Shown one piece after another: positions 8,535 through 17,350 of a stretch of DNA of 42,842 nt; position 1 is the first letter of the stretch; each line of letters starts with the position of its first letter. Where the stretch lies: contig JAXFJE010000008.1 of assembly GCA_034168985.1 (NCBI GenBank), positions 1 through 42,842 on the forward strand, written 5' to 3'. This DNA is from JALEVB01 sp022768265. GTDB lineage: Bacteria > Bacillota_I > Bacilli_A > Erysipelotrichales > Erysipelotrichaceae. A model generated the notes under the pieces. It did not search any database and was not told the DNA's origin. It saw nothing but the letters and a program-made list of their open reading frames with translations. Position numbers and translations under genes: made by a program.

Positions 8535-9074
8535 ATGAAAAGATATGTAGCTTTGTTAAGAGGAATAAATGTTGGCGGTAAAAACAAGATTTCTATGAAA
8601 GATCTGAAGAGTAATTTAGAAAATCTTGCATATGGAAATGTTAAAACCTATTTAAATTCAGGTAATGTAATATTCTCAAGTGAGGAAAGGAATATTGCTA
8701 ACTTGAAATGCCAAATAGAAACGATGATTAAACAAGAATTTAATTTGGATATTCCTGTATATATTATTTTGCAAGAGCATCTTAAGGATATCTTGAATAA
8801 TGCTCCAACATGGTGGCATGATAATGGTAAAGAAATATATGATAATTTAATTTTTATCATACCTCCAGCAACATTTGCAGATGTATATGCAGAATTGAAA
8901 GAACCGAATAAAGATTTAGAAAAGATTAGTAACTATGAAGATGTTATATTTTGGTCTTTTGTTAGAAAAGATTATAATAAGACAAATTGGTGGGCTAAAA
9001 CATCAACAGCAAAAATTAGTAATAGCTTAACGATAAGGACAGCTAATACAGTAAAAAAGATAGCTGATATGTAG
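8535..9074 (+). CDS. DUF1697 family protein
   Basis: A 179-residue cytoplasmic protein of the DUF1697 family, recognised by the characteristic opening YVALLRGINVGGKNKISM and the following NVKTYLNSGNVIFSS. The family is widespread in bacteria and has no established biochemical function; structures show ferredoxin-like alpha/beta domains. The ribosome site is weak (AAGGGAACTAG upstream). It stands alone between a gene remnant and the promoter of the FMN lipoprotein. It appears full-length. Confidence 0.88.
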   Translation: MKRYVALLRGINVGGKNKISMKDLKSNLENLAYGNVKTYLNSGNVIFSSEERNIANLKCQIETMIKQEFNLDIPVYIILQEHLKDILNNAPTWWHDNGKEIYDNLIFIIPPATFADVYAELKEPNKDLEKISNYEDVIFWSFVRKDYNKTNWWAKTSTAKISNSLTIRTANTVKKIADM

Positions 9075-9177
9075 AGAAAAACGATTGTATCAACATATTA
9101 GCTGGGTAATATTTCCTGTTGATCAAACAACTTTTATATTAATTTATAAGATGTTTTTGTAGGGCTTATTTATGTTA

Positions 9178-9206
9178 TTGCGATATACAGATAAATAGAG
9201 TATAAT
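9178..9206 (+). promoter_or_regulatory. Promoter of the FMN-binding lipoprotein gene
   Basis: TTGCGA (9178-9183), a 17-base spacer and TATAAT (9201-9206) form a good sigma-A promoter. AAGGAG and the ATG at 9235 follow. An upstream in-frame ATG at 9205 lies inside this -10 box and so cannot be the start. Confidence 0.75.
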
Positions 9207-9234
9207 GGGCACAAATTTTATAAGGAGAAATAAT

Positions 9235-10446
9235 ATGAAAAGGAAATTTTTGCTGCCTGTTATTGCAGCCTTTTTGCTTACTTCTTGTCAGCAAACAACA
9301 TCATCCCTTTATGCTCCTGGAACGTATGAAGGGTCAGCAATTGGTTATGGAGGAGAAGTTATACTTAATGTTGAAGTATCTGCGGATAAGATCACAAATA
9401 TAACCAGTGAAAATAATGAAACACCAGAGGTTGGAGGAAAAGCTATCGAAACGATGATAGCACAAGCCATTGAAACTAATGGGGAAGTTGATGTTGTTTC
9501 TGGTGCTACCCGTTCATCAACAGCTTTTATCAATGCTTTAGAAGTTGCAATTGGTAAAGCTAAAGGAGAAGAAATAATTCTTGAGGAAGAATGGCCAAAA
9601 TCAGTATTTGCACAATTAGGAGATCCTAACAATGTGATTGATCTAGATTGGAGCATTCAACCGACTTTAGGTACAGTTAAAGGTGATTATTATGTTGAAT
9701 CAGAGCGTTTCCGTCAAGGTCATTTAGGAATATTAGAAGTGGTACTAAATGATGAAGGGGAAATTATTTTAGTTGAATTCAACGAACAAACAAGACCTAA
9801 TTACTATGTTCGTTTCTATCAAGATATGCCTAAGCGTATGAGTGAATATAATTTTAGTATGGGTCTGGAAAAAGGTGCTGCCTGGATTCAAGGCGTTATT
9901 GCAGCTGAAAAATCAATAATTGAGAATCAAAGCTTAACAGAAGAAGTTGATATTGTTTCTGGAGCATCTAATAGTGTTAAGCAATCAATGATGCCTTTAG
10001 CTGCAAAGATCGATGCGCGTTTAGCTGAAGGAACTACCAAAAAATTCTATCGTCATGCGAAAGATTTAGGTGGTGGATTAACGGGAATGTTAGATGTTGT
10101 TGTAGAAAATGGGAAAATTATTGAATGTCGATATGATGAAATTTTTGCAGATTATCCAGCAGAAATTGAAGATGTAAATCTAAAAGCATTTTATCGACAA
10201 TCAAAATATCAAAGCATAACTTATGATGAACCATCTCGAATTGGCTTTAATGTTCAAATGGATGCATTAAATGATTACGTTGTTGAAACTCAAGATATGT
10301 TTGATTTATCAAGATTACCAGCAATTGGGGATACAGGAGATTATGCAAGCTCAGGATATACGACAAGAAATACGGCATGGGATAATTATTTAGCAATAGC
10401 TCAGATATTATATGATGAAATGATTGCCGATGGGGTATTATATTAA
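9235..10446 (+). CDS. Flavinylated lipoprotein with repeated FMN-binding domains
   Basis: A 403-residue lipoprotein: short signal peptide with lipobox LLTSC (Cys18), then FMN_bind repeats. Domain 1 (about 25-110) ends in DVVSGATRSS, where Thr92 matches the threonine that ApbE links to FMN. Domain 2 (about 140-255) ends in DIVSGASNSV with Ser245 at that position. A third, similar module (about 270-395) lacks the motif. This layout resembles PplA-type lipoproteins that pass electrons outside the cell in flavin-based extracellular electron transfer; the role here is inferred. No ApbE or NADH dehydrogenase gene is next to it. The start is fixed by AAGGAG 8 bases upstream. A terminator follows. 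Confidence 0.85.
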   Translation: MKRKFLLPVIAAFLLTSCQQTTSSLYAPGTYEGSAIGYGGEVILNVEVSADKITNITSENNETPEVGGKAIETMIAQAIETNGEVDVVSGATRSSTAFINALEVAIGKAKGEEIILEEEWPKSVFAQLGDPNNVIDLDWSIQPTLGTVKGDYYVESERFRQGHLGILEVVLNDEGEIILVEFNEQTRPNYYVRFYQDMPKRMSEYNFSMGLEKGAAWIQGVIAAEKSIIENQSLTEEVDIVSGASNSVKQSMMPLAAKIDARLAEGTTKKFYRHAKDLGGGLTGMLDVVVENGKIIECRYDEIFADYPAEIEDVNLKAFYRQSKYQSITYDEPSRIGFNVQMDALNDYVVETQDMFDLSRLPAIGDTGDYASSGYTTRNTAWDNYLAIAQILYDEMIADGVLY

Positions 10447-10477
10447 TCAATTTATTAGCATAATACTATAAATGATC

Positions 10478-10529
10478 AAAGGTATGGATCCTTATATGAA
10501 ATAGGCTCCATACCTTTTGCCTTTTTTAG
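10478..10529 (+). terminator. Rho-independent terminator after the FMN lipoprotein
   Basis: AAAGGTATGGA pairs with TCCATACCTTT (11-bp stem), followed by TTTGCCTTTTTT. Confidence 0.85.
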
Positions 10530-10588
10530 AAATAGATAACAATATATAATTGATACATAAAGAAAATAATTAATAAGAGGGCAATGAA

Positions 10589-11071
10589 ATGAAAACAGAT
10601 ATTCAAAAATGTTTAGAAATCTATCAAGAACAATTAAATGATGGATATATCCAAACAGCATATATCGCTATAACAAAATATGTCACAGAATTAAAAAGAT
10701 ATTTTGATCGATATTATTCTGTGAGCAGTGTAGGACTAGGATATTTAGACTATACATATTTTTATTTTACGAATGATCATATCAAAGAAAAAAACTTGAA
10801 GTATGCTTTGGTATTTAATCATGAAAAATTGCAATTTGAATTATGGTTGTGTGCAAGGGTAGCACAAGACAAAAAACGTTATTGGAACTTATTGATAGAA
10901 AGTAAATGGAATAAAAATAAAAAAGTAATGCCCAAATATGGGATAATTGAGATTACTTTAGATGTGATGGTCGATTTTGATGATCAAGAAAAGATGAGCA
11001 AAAGTATCATAGCTGAAGCTAACCAGAAGGTATTAGAAATAGAAAATTATTTGAAGCAAATTGATTTATGA
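10589..11071 (+). CDS. DUF7000 family protein
   Basis: A 160-residue cytoplasmic protein whose pattern fits the DUF7000 family: LEIYQEQLNDGYIQTAYIAI at the start, then GYLDYTYFYFT, LKYALVFNHEKLQFELWLCA and KYWNLL-like KRYWNLLIESKWNK. No catalytic motif is evident and the function is unknown; such genes are scattered singly through Firmicute and Bacteroidetes genomes. The ribosome site AGAGGG precedes the ATG. It stands alone, between a terminator and the promoter of the next gene. Confidence 0.7.
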   Translation: MKTDIQKCLEIYQEQLNDGYIQTAYIAITKYVTELKRYFDRYYSVSSVGLGYLDYTYFYFTNDHIKEKNLKYALVFNHEKLQFELWLCARVAQDKKRYWNLLIESKWNKNKKVMPKYGIIEITLDVMVDFDDQEKMSKSIIAEANQKVLEIENYLKQIDL

Positions 11072-11178
11072 TTTGTTGTAGATAAATAATATTTTTATTA
11101 GTGCAAACCACATGAAAATTGACTATAATAGTAAACGTGTATTTACGGATATCGTAAAACAATTAGTTAGGGGTTATT

Positions 11179-12429
11179 ATGATTTTAGACAAGATTGATA
11201 AAGATTTATTACAAATGAGCAAAGATGCAGATGTTGCACTTAAGGATATCTTCCAAAATATCGATGATATCTGTTTGCATAATTCTAATCGTATCTTATC
11301 AGCGTTCATTGAAAATAGCGTATCATATTCTGATTTTGCTGATATCAATGGCTATGGTAACTATGATGAAGGACGAGATAAGTTAGAAAAGATCTTTGCG
11401 AGCGTATTAGGATGTGAAGATGCTTTGGTACGTCCACAGATCATGAGCGGTACAAATGCGATTTATCTAGCACTTTCTGCATTGTTAAAACATGGTGATA
11501 CGATGATATCAATTACCGGTAGTCCATATGATTCTTTGCAAGAAATGATCGGATTATATGGGGATTCTAGTCAATCATTGAAAGCTAGTGGCGTTAGCTA
11601 TGAGCAGATCGATCTAGTTAATGATGATTTTGATGATGATAAGATCGTTGAACGGGTAAAACAAGGTAATGTTCGCTTGGTAGAGATCCAAAGATCTAGA
11701 GGTTATTCTCATCGTTTATCTTTGACCATTGCGAAGATCGAACGTATCATCAAAAAAATTCGTGAAGTTAATACGGATGTCATCATCATGGTTGATAACT
11801 GTTATGGTGAATTGGTCGAAAGACAAGAACCAGGTCATGTTGGTGCTGATGTAGTTGTTGGATCATTGATGAAAAACCTTGGTGGTGGCGTTGCTACGAC
11901 GGGTGGTTATGTAGCAGGTCGCGCTGATCTAGTTAACATGGTTGCTGAAAGATTGACAGCTCCTGGTATTGGTAAGAGCTTAGGTGCTAACTTCAATCAA
12001 AATAGCTTGTTCTTTAAGGGAATCTTCGTCGCACCAAACGCGGTGAAAAATGCCTTAAAAACAGCAATTTTTGCTGCTTATATGATGGAAAAGCTAGGAT
12101 ATAAGAATGTATCGCCAGCTTATGATGAAGAAAGAACGGACATCATCCAAACATTGGAATTAGGTACCAAGGAAAATTTGGTAAACTTTACCCAAGGAAT
12201 CCAATCAGCTAGTCCAATTGATTCTTTCGTACGCGTATTACCGGCCCCAATGCCAGGCTATCCATTTGATGAAGTAATGGCTGCTGGCTCGTTTACCCAA
12301 GGTAGTACGATCGAACTAAGTGCTGATGCACCAGTAATCGAACCATATACTTGTTATATGCAAGGTGGCTTAACTTATGAATATGGAAAATTGTCCATAC
12401 TTTTAGCATTAACAAACATGAAAAATTAA
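11179..12429 (+). CDS. Methionine gamma-lyase family PLP enzyme (aluminium-resistance protein type)
   Basis: A 416-residue fold-type I PLP enzyme of the YnbB / aluminium-resistance family, related to cystathionine and methionine gamma-lyases. Landmarks are MSGTNAIYLALSALL (PLP phosphate region), the aspartate in MVDNCYGELVE, and the Schiff-base lysine Lys232 in VVGSLMKNLGGGVATTGG. Predicted chemistry is C-S lysis or a related elimination on a sulfur amino acid; the physiological substrate of this subfamily is not settled. A TATAAT at 11124-11129 with a weak -35 lies upstream. The ribosome site is AGGGG. A PnuC-like gene follows after 30 bases, probably in the same transcript. Confidence 0.88.
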   Translation: MILDKIDKDLLQMSKDADVALKDIFQNIDDICLHNSNRILSAFIENSVSYSDFADINGYGNYDEGRDKLEKIFASVLGCEDALVRPQIMSGTNAIYLALSALLKHGDTMISITGSPYDSLQEMIGLYGDSSQSLKASGVSYEQIDLVNDDFDDDKIVERVKQGNVRLVEIQRSRGYSHRLSLTIAKIERIIKKIREVNTDVIIMVDNCYGELVERQEPGHVGADVVVGSLMKNLGGGVATTGGYVAGRADLVNMVAERLTAPGIGKSLGANFNQNSLFFKGIFVAPNAVKNALKTAIFAAYMMEKLGYKNVSPAYDEERTDIIQTLELGTKENLVNFTQGIQSASPIDSFVRVLPAPMPGYPFDEVMAAGSFTQGSTIELSADAPVIEPYTCYMQGGLTYEYGKLSILLALTNMKN

Positions 12430-12459
12430 TAAGGAATTTTAGGGAGAGGATATATTTAA

Positions 12460-13686
12460 ATGAAAACTTTTTTTCAAAAGAACATTGAACCTAATAAAAA
12501 AGTTAGGGTCATTGAAATAATTATTTTAGCATTATTATTAATTAGTTCGATCTTTGCTTATGGCATAGGCTTTAGTAAGGTTAATTCTAGTGTTGGTGAG
12601 CTTAATTATATTGAAAGCATCCAAATGGAACGTGATACTAGTATTGAAGACTATGATGCTGAAGAAAATGCCATGGTTGATGTCGTTTATCGTAATGGGG
12701 ATAAAGAACTAGTAATTACATACTCTTATGAAGAATATGAAAATCTAGATCAAGATAGCATTACTGCTTATGAGTATTCTACAGCTAATGGAACGAAATT
12801 ATATTTTGATCATGAAGATGTTACGATAGAACAAGCTCAATATGCTTATGCTCAAACGATGGCCAATCAAACAATGGCAATATTTAATTTTGCAAATGCT
12901 GCGATCATCTTGGCATTATCTTTCTTGATCATGTTGTTGTTTGCTAGACAATTTACGACTTATGAAAAATCATGGTTCTTATCGATCATGATCTTAGCAA
13001 CCATCTTCTCCGTGTTATTCCCAGAAGAAAGCGCAAATGGTGTTAATGGTATCATCATTATGTTGTTGTATCTTTTAGATACCTTCTTGAATATCTTATG
13101 TGAATTATTGATTTCTAAACAATCAAGATATAACTTCTTGGTTTCTGTCTTTGTTGAGATCGTTGAAATTGCAATTGCTGTGGTATTGATGTATCGTTTT
13201 GCTACTTTGGTTACTACTTTATTATTCTGGTTACCAATCGATATCATCAGTTACATCAACTGGTCAAAACATAAGGATCAAGAAGAGAGTGAATTGACCA
13301 AGGTAAGAAGATTAACAGGTTGGCAAGAAGTATTGGTAATCTTAGGAATCATCGTTTGGACCTTTGTTGTTGGCTATATCATCAGCGGTTTAGATATCGC
13401 AACTGACTTCTATAACAATCAAACTTTAGAAACTGCGATCATTTATATCGATGCATGTGCTTCAGCAGTTGGTATTGCTAATGGTATCTTTATCTTCTTT
13501 AGATATAGAGAACAATGGATCGCATGGTATATTTGCGCAGCTTTAGAAGCTATCATCAATATCTTATCAGGCCAATATGTCTTATTGATCTTAAAACTAG
13601 GTTATTTCACAAATACGACATATGGCTACATCAAATGGAGCAAATATATCAAATCACACCAAGAAGAACAAGCTTCATTATTCTAA
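12460..13686 (+). CDS. PnuC-like transporter with an extra N-terminal soluble domain
   Basis: A 408-residue membrane protein. The C-terminal two thirds match PnuC vitamin transporters: several hydrophobic helices, the basic loop WLPIDIISYINWSKH, ACASAVGIANGIFIFF, REQWIAWYICAALE and the typical end FTNTTYGYIKWSKYIK. PnuC proteins move nicotinamide riboside or related vitamins by facilitated diffusion with cytoplasmic trapping. Unlike standard PnuC (200-260 residues), one N-terminal helix (17-39) is followed by an acidic soluble stretch (about 40-138) before the core, probably outside the cell. GGGAGAGG precedes the ATG. Substrate is inferred only. Confidence 0.7.
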   Translation: MKTFFQKNIEPNKKVRVIEIIILALLLISSIFAYGIGFSKVNSSVGELNYIESIQMERDTSIEDYDAEENAMVDVVYRNGDKELVITYSYEEYENLDQDSITAYEYSTANGTKLYFDHEDVTIEQAQYAYAQTMANQTMAIFNFANAAIILALSFLIMLLFARQFTTYEKSWFLSIMILATIFSVLFPEESANGVNGIIIMLLYLLDTFLNILCELLISKQSRYNFLVSVFVEIVEIAIAVVLMYRFATLVTTLLFWLPIDIISYINWSKHKDQEESELTKVRRLTGWQEVLVILGIIVWTFVVGYIISGLDIATDFYNNQTLETAIIYIDACASAVGIANGIFIFFRYREQWIAWYICAALEAIINILSGQYVLLILKLGYFTNTTYGYIKWSKYIKSHQEEQASLF

Positions 13687-13765
13687 ATTATGCTTTAAAT
13701 CTTGAGAATATCGCATTAAACTGATACAATTTTAATATAGAAAATAGAAATGAGAGTGATAAAAT

Positions 13766-14323
13766 ATGGCAATTTCAGCAGGAGATTTTAAAACAGGATT
13801 AACAGTAATCGTTGAAGATGATCCATGGGTAGTTCTTGACTTCCAACATGTAAAACCAGGGAAAGGTGCAGCTATCTTAAAAACTAAGATGAGAAATCTA
13901 AAAACTGGTAGTGTTCAAGAAAAGAACTTCAATGCTTCAACTAAATTTGAACAAGCTAATATTTCTAAGAAAAATGCACAGTTCTCTTATAAAGATGGAG
14001 ATACCTACAATTTCATGGATATGGAAACATATGAAACATATGAATTAAGTGAAGAACATATTGGCTTCAACAAATACTTTGTTGTTGAAGGTGCAGAAGT
14101 AACTTTGATGTTCTTTGAAGGTCAATTGCTTTCAGTATCTGTTCCAGAAAAAGTTGAATTAGTAGTTACGGAAACAGATGCAGCTATCAAAGGGGCACCA
14201 TCTAACCAAACCAAAGATGCAGTTACAGAAACAGGTTTGACATTGCGCGTTCCACAATTTATCGAACCTGGAGAAAAGATCGTTGTTTTCTCAACAGATG
14301 GTAAATACGCAGGAAGAGCTTAA
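13766..14323 (+). CDS. efp: Translation elongation factor P
   Basis: A 185-residue EF-P with the normal three beta-barrel domains. The N-terminal domain has FQHVKPGKGAAILKTK, where Lys33 at the loop tip is the position that receives the post-translational modification. The C-terminal OB domain ends LRVPQFIEPGEKIVVFSTDG. EF-P binds ribosomes stalled on proline runs. The PGKGAA loop is of the kind found in Bacillus, where the lysine carries 5-aminopentanol, and the downstream SDR could be the final enzyme of that modification. Its stop codon forms the loop of a terminator-like hairpin. Confidence 0.97.
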   Translation: MAISAGDFKTGLTVIVEDDPWVVLDFQHVKPGKGAAILKTKMRNLKTGSVQEKNFNASTKFEQANISKKNAQFSYKDGDTYNFMDMETYETYELSEEHIGFNKYFVVEGAEVTLMFFEGQLLSVSVPEKVELVVTETDAAIKGAPSNQTKDAVTETGLTLRVPQFIEPGEKIVVFSTDGKYAGRA

Positions 14324-14337
14324 TAGCTCTTCTTTTT
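14313..14337 (+). terminator. Terminator-like hairpin overlapping the efp stop codon
   Basis: GAAGAGCT (14313-14320) pairs perfectly with AGCTCTTC (14325-14332) around TAAT, which contains the efp stop, and TTTTT follows. It ends only 5 bases before the ATG of the SDR, leaving no room for a normal ribosome site there. Confidence 0.75.
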
Positions 14338-14342
14338 AAAAT

Positions 14343-15089
14343 ATGAATAAGATCGTATTAATTACAGGTGGGGCTTGTGGTATCGGTAAAGCAATTGCTT
14401 TGGAACTAGCAAAAAATAATTATGATATCGTAATCAATTACCATACCTCTAAGCAAGCAGCAATTGATTTAAAAGAACATATCATTCAAAAATATGGGAT
14501 TAGATGCATGTGTATTGGCACTGATATTTCTGATGAAAAACAAGTTGATAGCATGATCAGTGAGATAGAAGAAACCATGGGTAGCGTGGATATCTTGATC
14601 AATAATGCCGCTATCGATCTATCTAATTTATTTCATTTAAAGACAGCAGATGAATTTAGAAGGACCATGGATGTTAATGTCGTTGGTGCATTTAATTGTA
14701 GCAAACGCGTCTATCCGAGGATGCTAGAGAAAGAGTATGGAAGGATCATCAATATATCATCGACCAATGGTATCAATACCTATTATCCAATGTGTATTGA
14801 TTATGATGCATCTAAGGCAGCTTTGATTTCTTTGACGCATAATCTAGCTTTAGAATTTGCCCCATACATCAATGTAAATTGTATCGCTCCTGGTTTTATC
14901 GGTACCGAAAAAGAATTAGATGGTTATGATGAAGAATTTCTAAAGGAAGAAACGGAAAAGATCATGGTAAAGCGTTATGGTAAACCAGAAGAAGTAGCTT
15001 ATTTGGTTAAATTTTTGATCAGTGATGAAGCTAATTTCATTAACAATAGTGTCATTAGGATCGATGGGGGACAACAAGGAAGTTTATAG
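14343..15089 (+). CDS. SDR oxidoreductase, possible EF-P 5-aminopentanone reductase
   Basis: A 248-residue FabG-like short-chain dehydrogenase: cofactor motif ITGGACGIGKAIA, NNAA at 87-90, Ser140, and the catalytic Tyr154 and Lys158 in YDASKAAL, closing with VIRIDGGQQG. NADP(H)-dependent carbonyl reduction is the family chemistry. It begins 20 bases after efp on the same strand. In Bacillus, YmfI, an SDR of this type, reduces 5-aminopentanone on the EF-P lysine; the placement suggests the same task here. A generic FabG paralogue is the alternative. There is no Shine-Dalgarno before this ATG: a terminator-like hairpin occupies that space. Confidence 0.85.
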   Translation: MNKIVLITGGACGIGKAIALELAKNNYDIVINYHTSKQAAIDLKEHIIQKYGIRCMCIGTDISDEKQVDSMISEIEETMGSVDILINNAAIDLSNLFHLKTADEFRRTMDVNVVGAFNCSKRVYPRMLEKEYGRIINISSTNGINTYYPMCIDYDASKAALISLTHNLALEFAPYINVNCIAPGFIGTEKELDGYDEEFLKEETEKIMVKRYGKPEEVAYLVKFLISDEANFINNSVIRIDGGQQGSL

Positions 15090-15223
15090 AAAACAGTCGG
15101 TAATTCTTATGTGAATTTTGTTAATATATGTATTAAATACTTAAAAATGCATAATAAAATTAATTTCAATACATTTATGAATTTAAAATAATGTAAATAT
15201 AATTAGCAATAGGAAATGTAAAA

Positions 15224-15991
15224 ATGAAAGTTTTTAAAGTTTTAGAAGAATCAGATTTTTTAAATGATTTTTATGATAATGTAAAAAAATATATTGATGA
15301 TACCTTTGAAGAGTTTAATTCAAATTTGAAAAAAAATAGGGAAGTATTATTAAGTTATTTTAATGAGAATGAAATTGTTGGGTTAATAATTTTAAATAAA
15401 ATAACATTTCAGCTTATTTTATCGTTTTTTTATTTAGTTGAGAATAATTTATATGTGCCAGCATTTAATGAGCAAAGATCAGCATTAGAATATTTAAGGT
15501 TATGTAGAGCATATATTCTTGATAAAGAGTTCAGAACACTGTATCTAAGTAACAGCAATATTGACTATAGAACGGTTAGAGATGATGAATTTATGCAGAG
15601 AAAAATATTACAACGGCTAAAAAAAATGGAAACAGATCTTAGAAACATGGACAAAGTTCCATTGTCTGAGGTGTTATTTAATAATTTTTATTATAATAGA
15701 TCAGCTTTTACAGATATGCATAGTGAGTTGTCAAAGTTTTCTCATGGGCTTAACTGTAATCTTATATTTCCTATATTTATTTGCGAACGTTCTATTAACA
15801 TGGGATTATATAATGATAACTCATATACAAATGAGTTATATATAAAAAAATATTTAGAGTTAACATTCATTAATATTACAAAGCACTCTAACATTTTATC
15901 TTCAATTTGTTCATTTGGTGAAGAACATAACGATAAAACAATTATTCTTTTAGAAATGTATGAGAAATATATTGATTTATTTTATAAATAA
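15224..15991 (+). CDS. Unrecognised all-helical protein
   Basis: A 255-residue, mostly helical, AT-rich-coded protein I cannot assign. Visible traits are a Glu/Asp-rich N-terminus, a hydrophobic helix ITFQLILSFFYLVENNLYV (about 60-78), FNEQRSALEYLRLCRAYILD, and ELSKFSHGLNCN near 170. The R-x-x-L-E helix and the later LSKFSHG recall the DUF5677/HEPN-like layout of some abortive-infection proteins, but the match is too loose to call. A weak AGGAAATG precedes the start. It stands alone before a 311-base gap. Confidence 0.6.
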   Translation: MKVFKVLEESDFLNDFYDNVKKYIDDTFEEFNSNLKKNREVLLSYFNENEIVGLIILNKITFQLILSFFYLVENNLYVPAFNEQRSALEYLRLCRAYILDKEFRTLYLSNSNIDYRTVRDDEFMQRKILQRLKKMETDLRNMDKVPLSEVLFNNFYYNRSAFTDMHSELSKFSHGLNCNLIFPIFICERSINMGLYNDNSYTNELYIKKYLELTFINITKHSNILSSICSFGEEHNDKTIILLEMYEKYIDLFYK

Positions 15992-16302
15992 ATTATATTG
16001 TGATTTAATTTCAAGCTTATTTTTAATTTTACATATATGGTATCTAGAAATGTCATATAATAGTAAAGAAAGTACATAGTATAAATGTTACAAATTTTAA
16101 ATATCATCAATAATCTTTTTAAAAAATGTTTGATAAATCAAAATAAAAATAAGTAATGGATGTTAAAATAATCATCTTATTGTTATAAAATACTGAAGTA
16201 AAGTTAAGAAAAAGGAATAAAATATTATTTAGAAATTTTTGAATGTTTTATTCTTGAAGAAATCAATTATATTGAAGAAGAATAAAATAATAGGTGTGAA
16301 TT
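15992..16302. other. 311-base AT-rich gap without a recognised gene
   Basis: Very AT-rich. A TATAAT at 16056-16061 lacks a convincing -35 box. I see no conserved RNA, repeat or coding stretch here. Confidence 0.5.
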
Positions 16303-17319
16303 ATGAATAAAGAAAAAAATAAATTTGAAAAATTTTTTGAAGAATTTAGCGAAAGTACAAAAGGCAAAGTTTCATTAGCATCTGAAGAAATAAAAAAAGC
16401 GAGTATCATTGTTGGAGATAAAGCCGATATAATGCTAGATGAAACAATTAAAACTGTCAAAGATACGAGTAATAAAGCTGGTAAAGTAGCTATTGAACTA
16501 GCAAAAAATGCGAAAAATAACTTTGACGAATTGAAATATGATTTAGAAAAATCAACATATCGACCTGTATTTAAAGAAGATTGTTTTTCTAATGAATTTA
16601 AATATCCTGAAATCATAAATATTGTAAAAGAAAATAAGCATATTAATTCTGTTGCATGTGAAGGTGCTATAGGATATTTACCAAAAATATCAAAAAGTTA
16701 TATATTTGAAGTTATTAAGGAAAATGTTGATTATTTAAATTTAAAGTTCATTCCTAATTCTAAAGGTAATTTTTATGTTGTTGATCCTTATGATTGTAAA
16801 ACATATATTAATTTAAATTATTATTTTGAATTTTTGAAAAAACAAAGAATTGCGGAATTATTTGATATTGCATATAAACTAGGTGCGAAGCATGTGGTAA
16901 TCAATTTAAGAGAGCAAAATAAAAAGTATGTTTCAAGCGAAACAGGTTTTGAATTAAAAGTAAAAAAATCGTTCAAAGAAAAGGCTAGCAATATATATTC
17001 TATAGAAGATTCTAGCATTATCGATATGAAATATGAAAGAACATTTGAAGGAAGCGATAAACCGGAAAGACCTCAAGTTAAATTTTATAGTGGTGATCCA
17101 GATGTATCATCATTAATAGAGTCGATATTCGATCCAAAACATAAGTTGTATTCAGCAAGCTGTATTATTAAGTATGAAACTTCTTCTGATATTGATGTTG
17201 CTTTTGCAAGTGAAATCGATTTAATATTAGATAAATTAAATTTAGGATCTAATGCTTCTATAAAAGGGACTGTTGAAAAATATAAAAGATGTTTTTTTGA
17301 ATATATAATAGAGTTTTAA
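16303..17319 (+). CDS. Unrecognised protein with helical N-terminus and alpha/beta C-terminal region
   Basis: A 338-residue cytoplasmic protein of unknown family. Residues 1-85 are a highly charged amphipathic helix region, Lys/Glu/Ala-rich like coiled-coil or LEA-type segments. Residues 90-338 alternate strands and helices: IINIVKENKHINSVACEGAI, FIPNSKGNFYVVDPYDC, IAELFDIAYKLGAKHVVINL, and a C-terminal beta-rich part ending KRCFFEYIIEF. No enzyme motif, signal peptide or membrane segment is visible. The ribosome site is weak. With the preceding unknown gene it forms an AT-rich, poorly characterised patch. Confidence 0.6.
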   Translation: MNKEKNKFEKFFEEFSESTKGKVSLASEEIKKASIIVGDKADIMLDETIKTVKDTSNKAGKVAIELAKNAKNNFDELKYDLEKSTYRPVFKEDCFSNEFKYPEIINIVKENKHINSVACEGAIGYLPKISKSYIFEVIKENVDYLNLKFIPNSKGNFYVVDPYDCKTYINLNYYFEFLKKQRIAELFDIAYKLGAKHVVINLREQNKKYVSSETGFELKVKKSFKEKASNIYSIEDSSIIDMKYERTFEGSDKPERPQVKFYSGDPDVSSLIESIFDPKHKLYSASCIIKYETSSDIDVAFASEIDLILDKLNLGSNASIKGTVEKYKRCFFEYIIEF

Positions 17320-17350
17320 ATTATTTGCTATAAATATTTATCAACCAATT

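Noticed and set aside
9205..9234. ATG at 9205 as start of the FMN lipoprotein
   Set aside because: It lies within the TATAAT box and would put ten residues before the signal peptide; AAGGAG fits the ATG at 9235.
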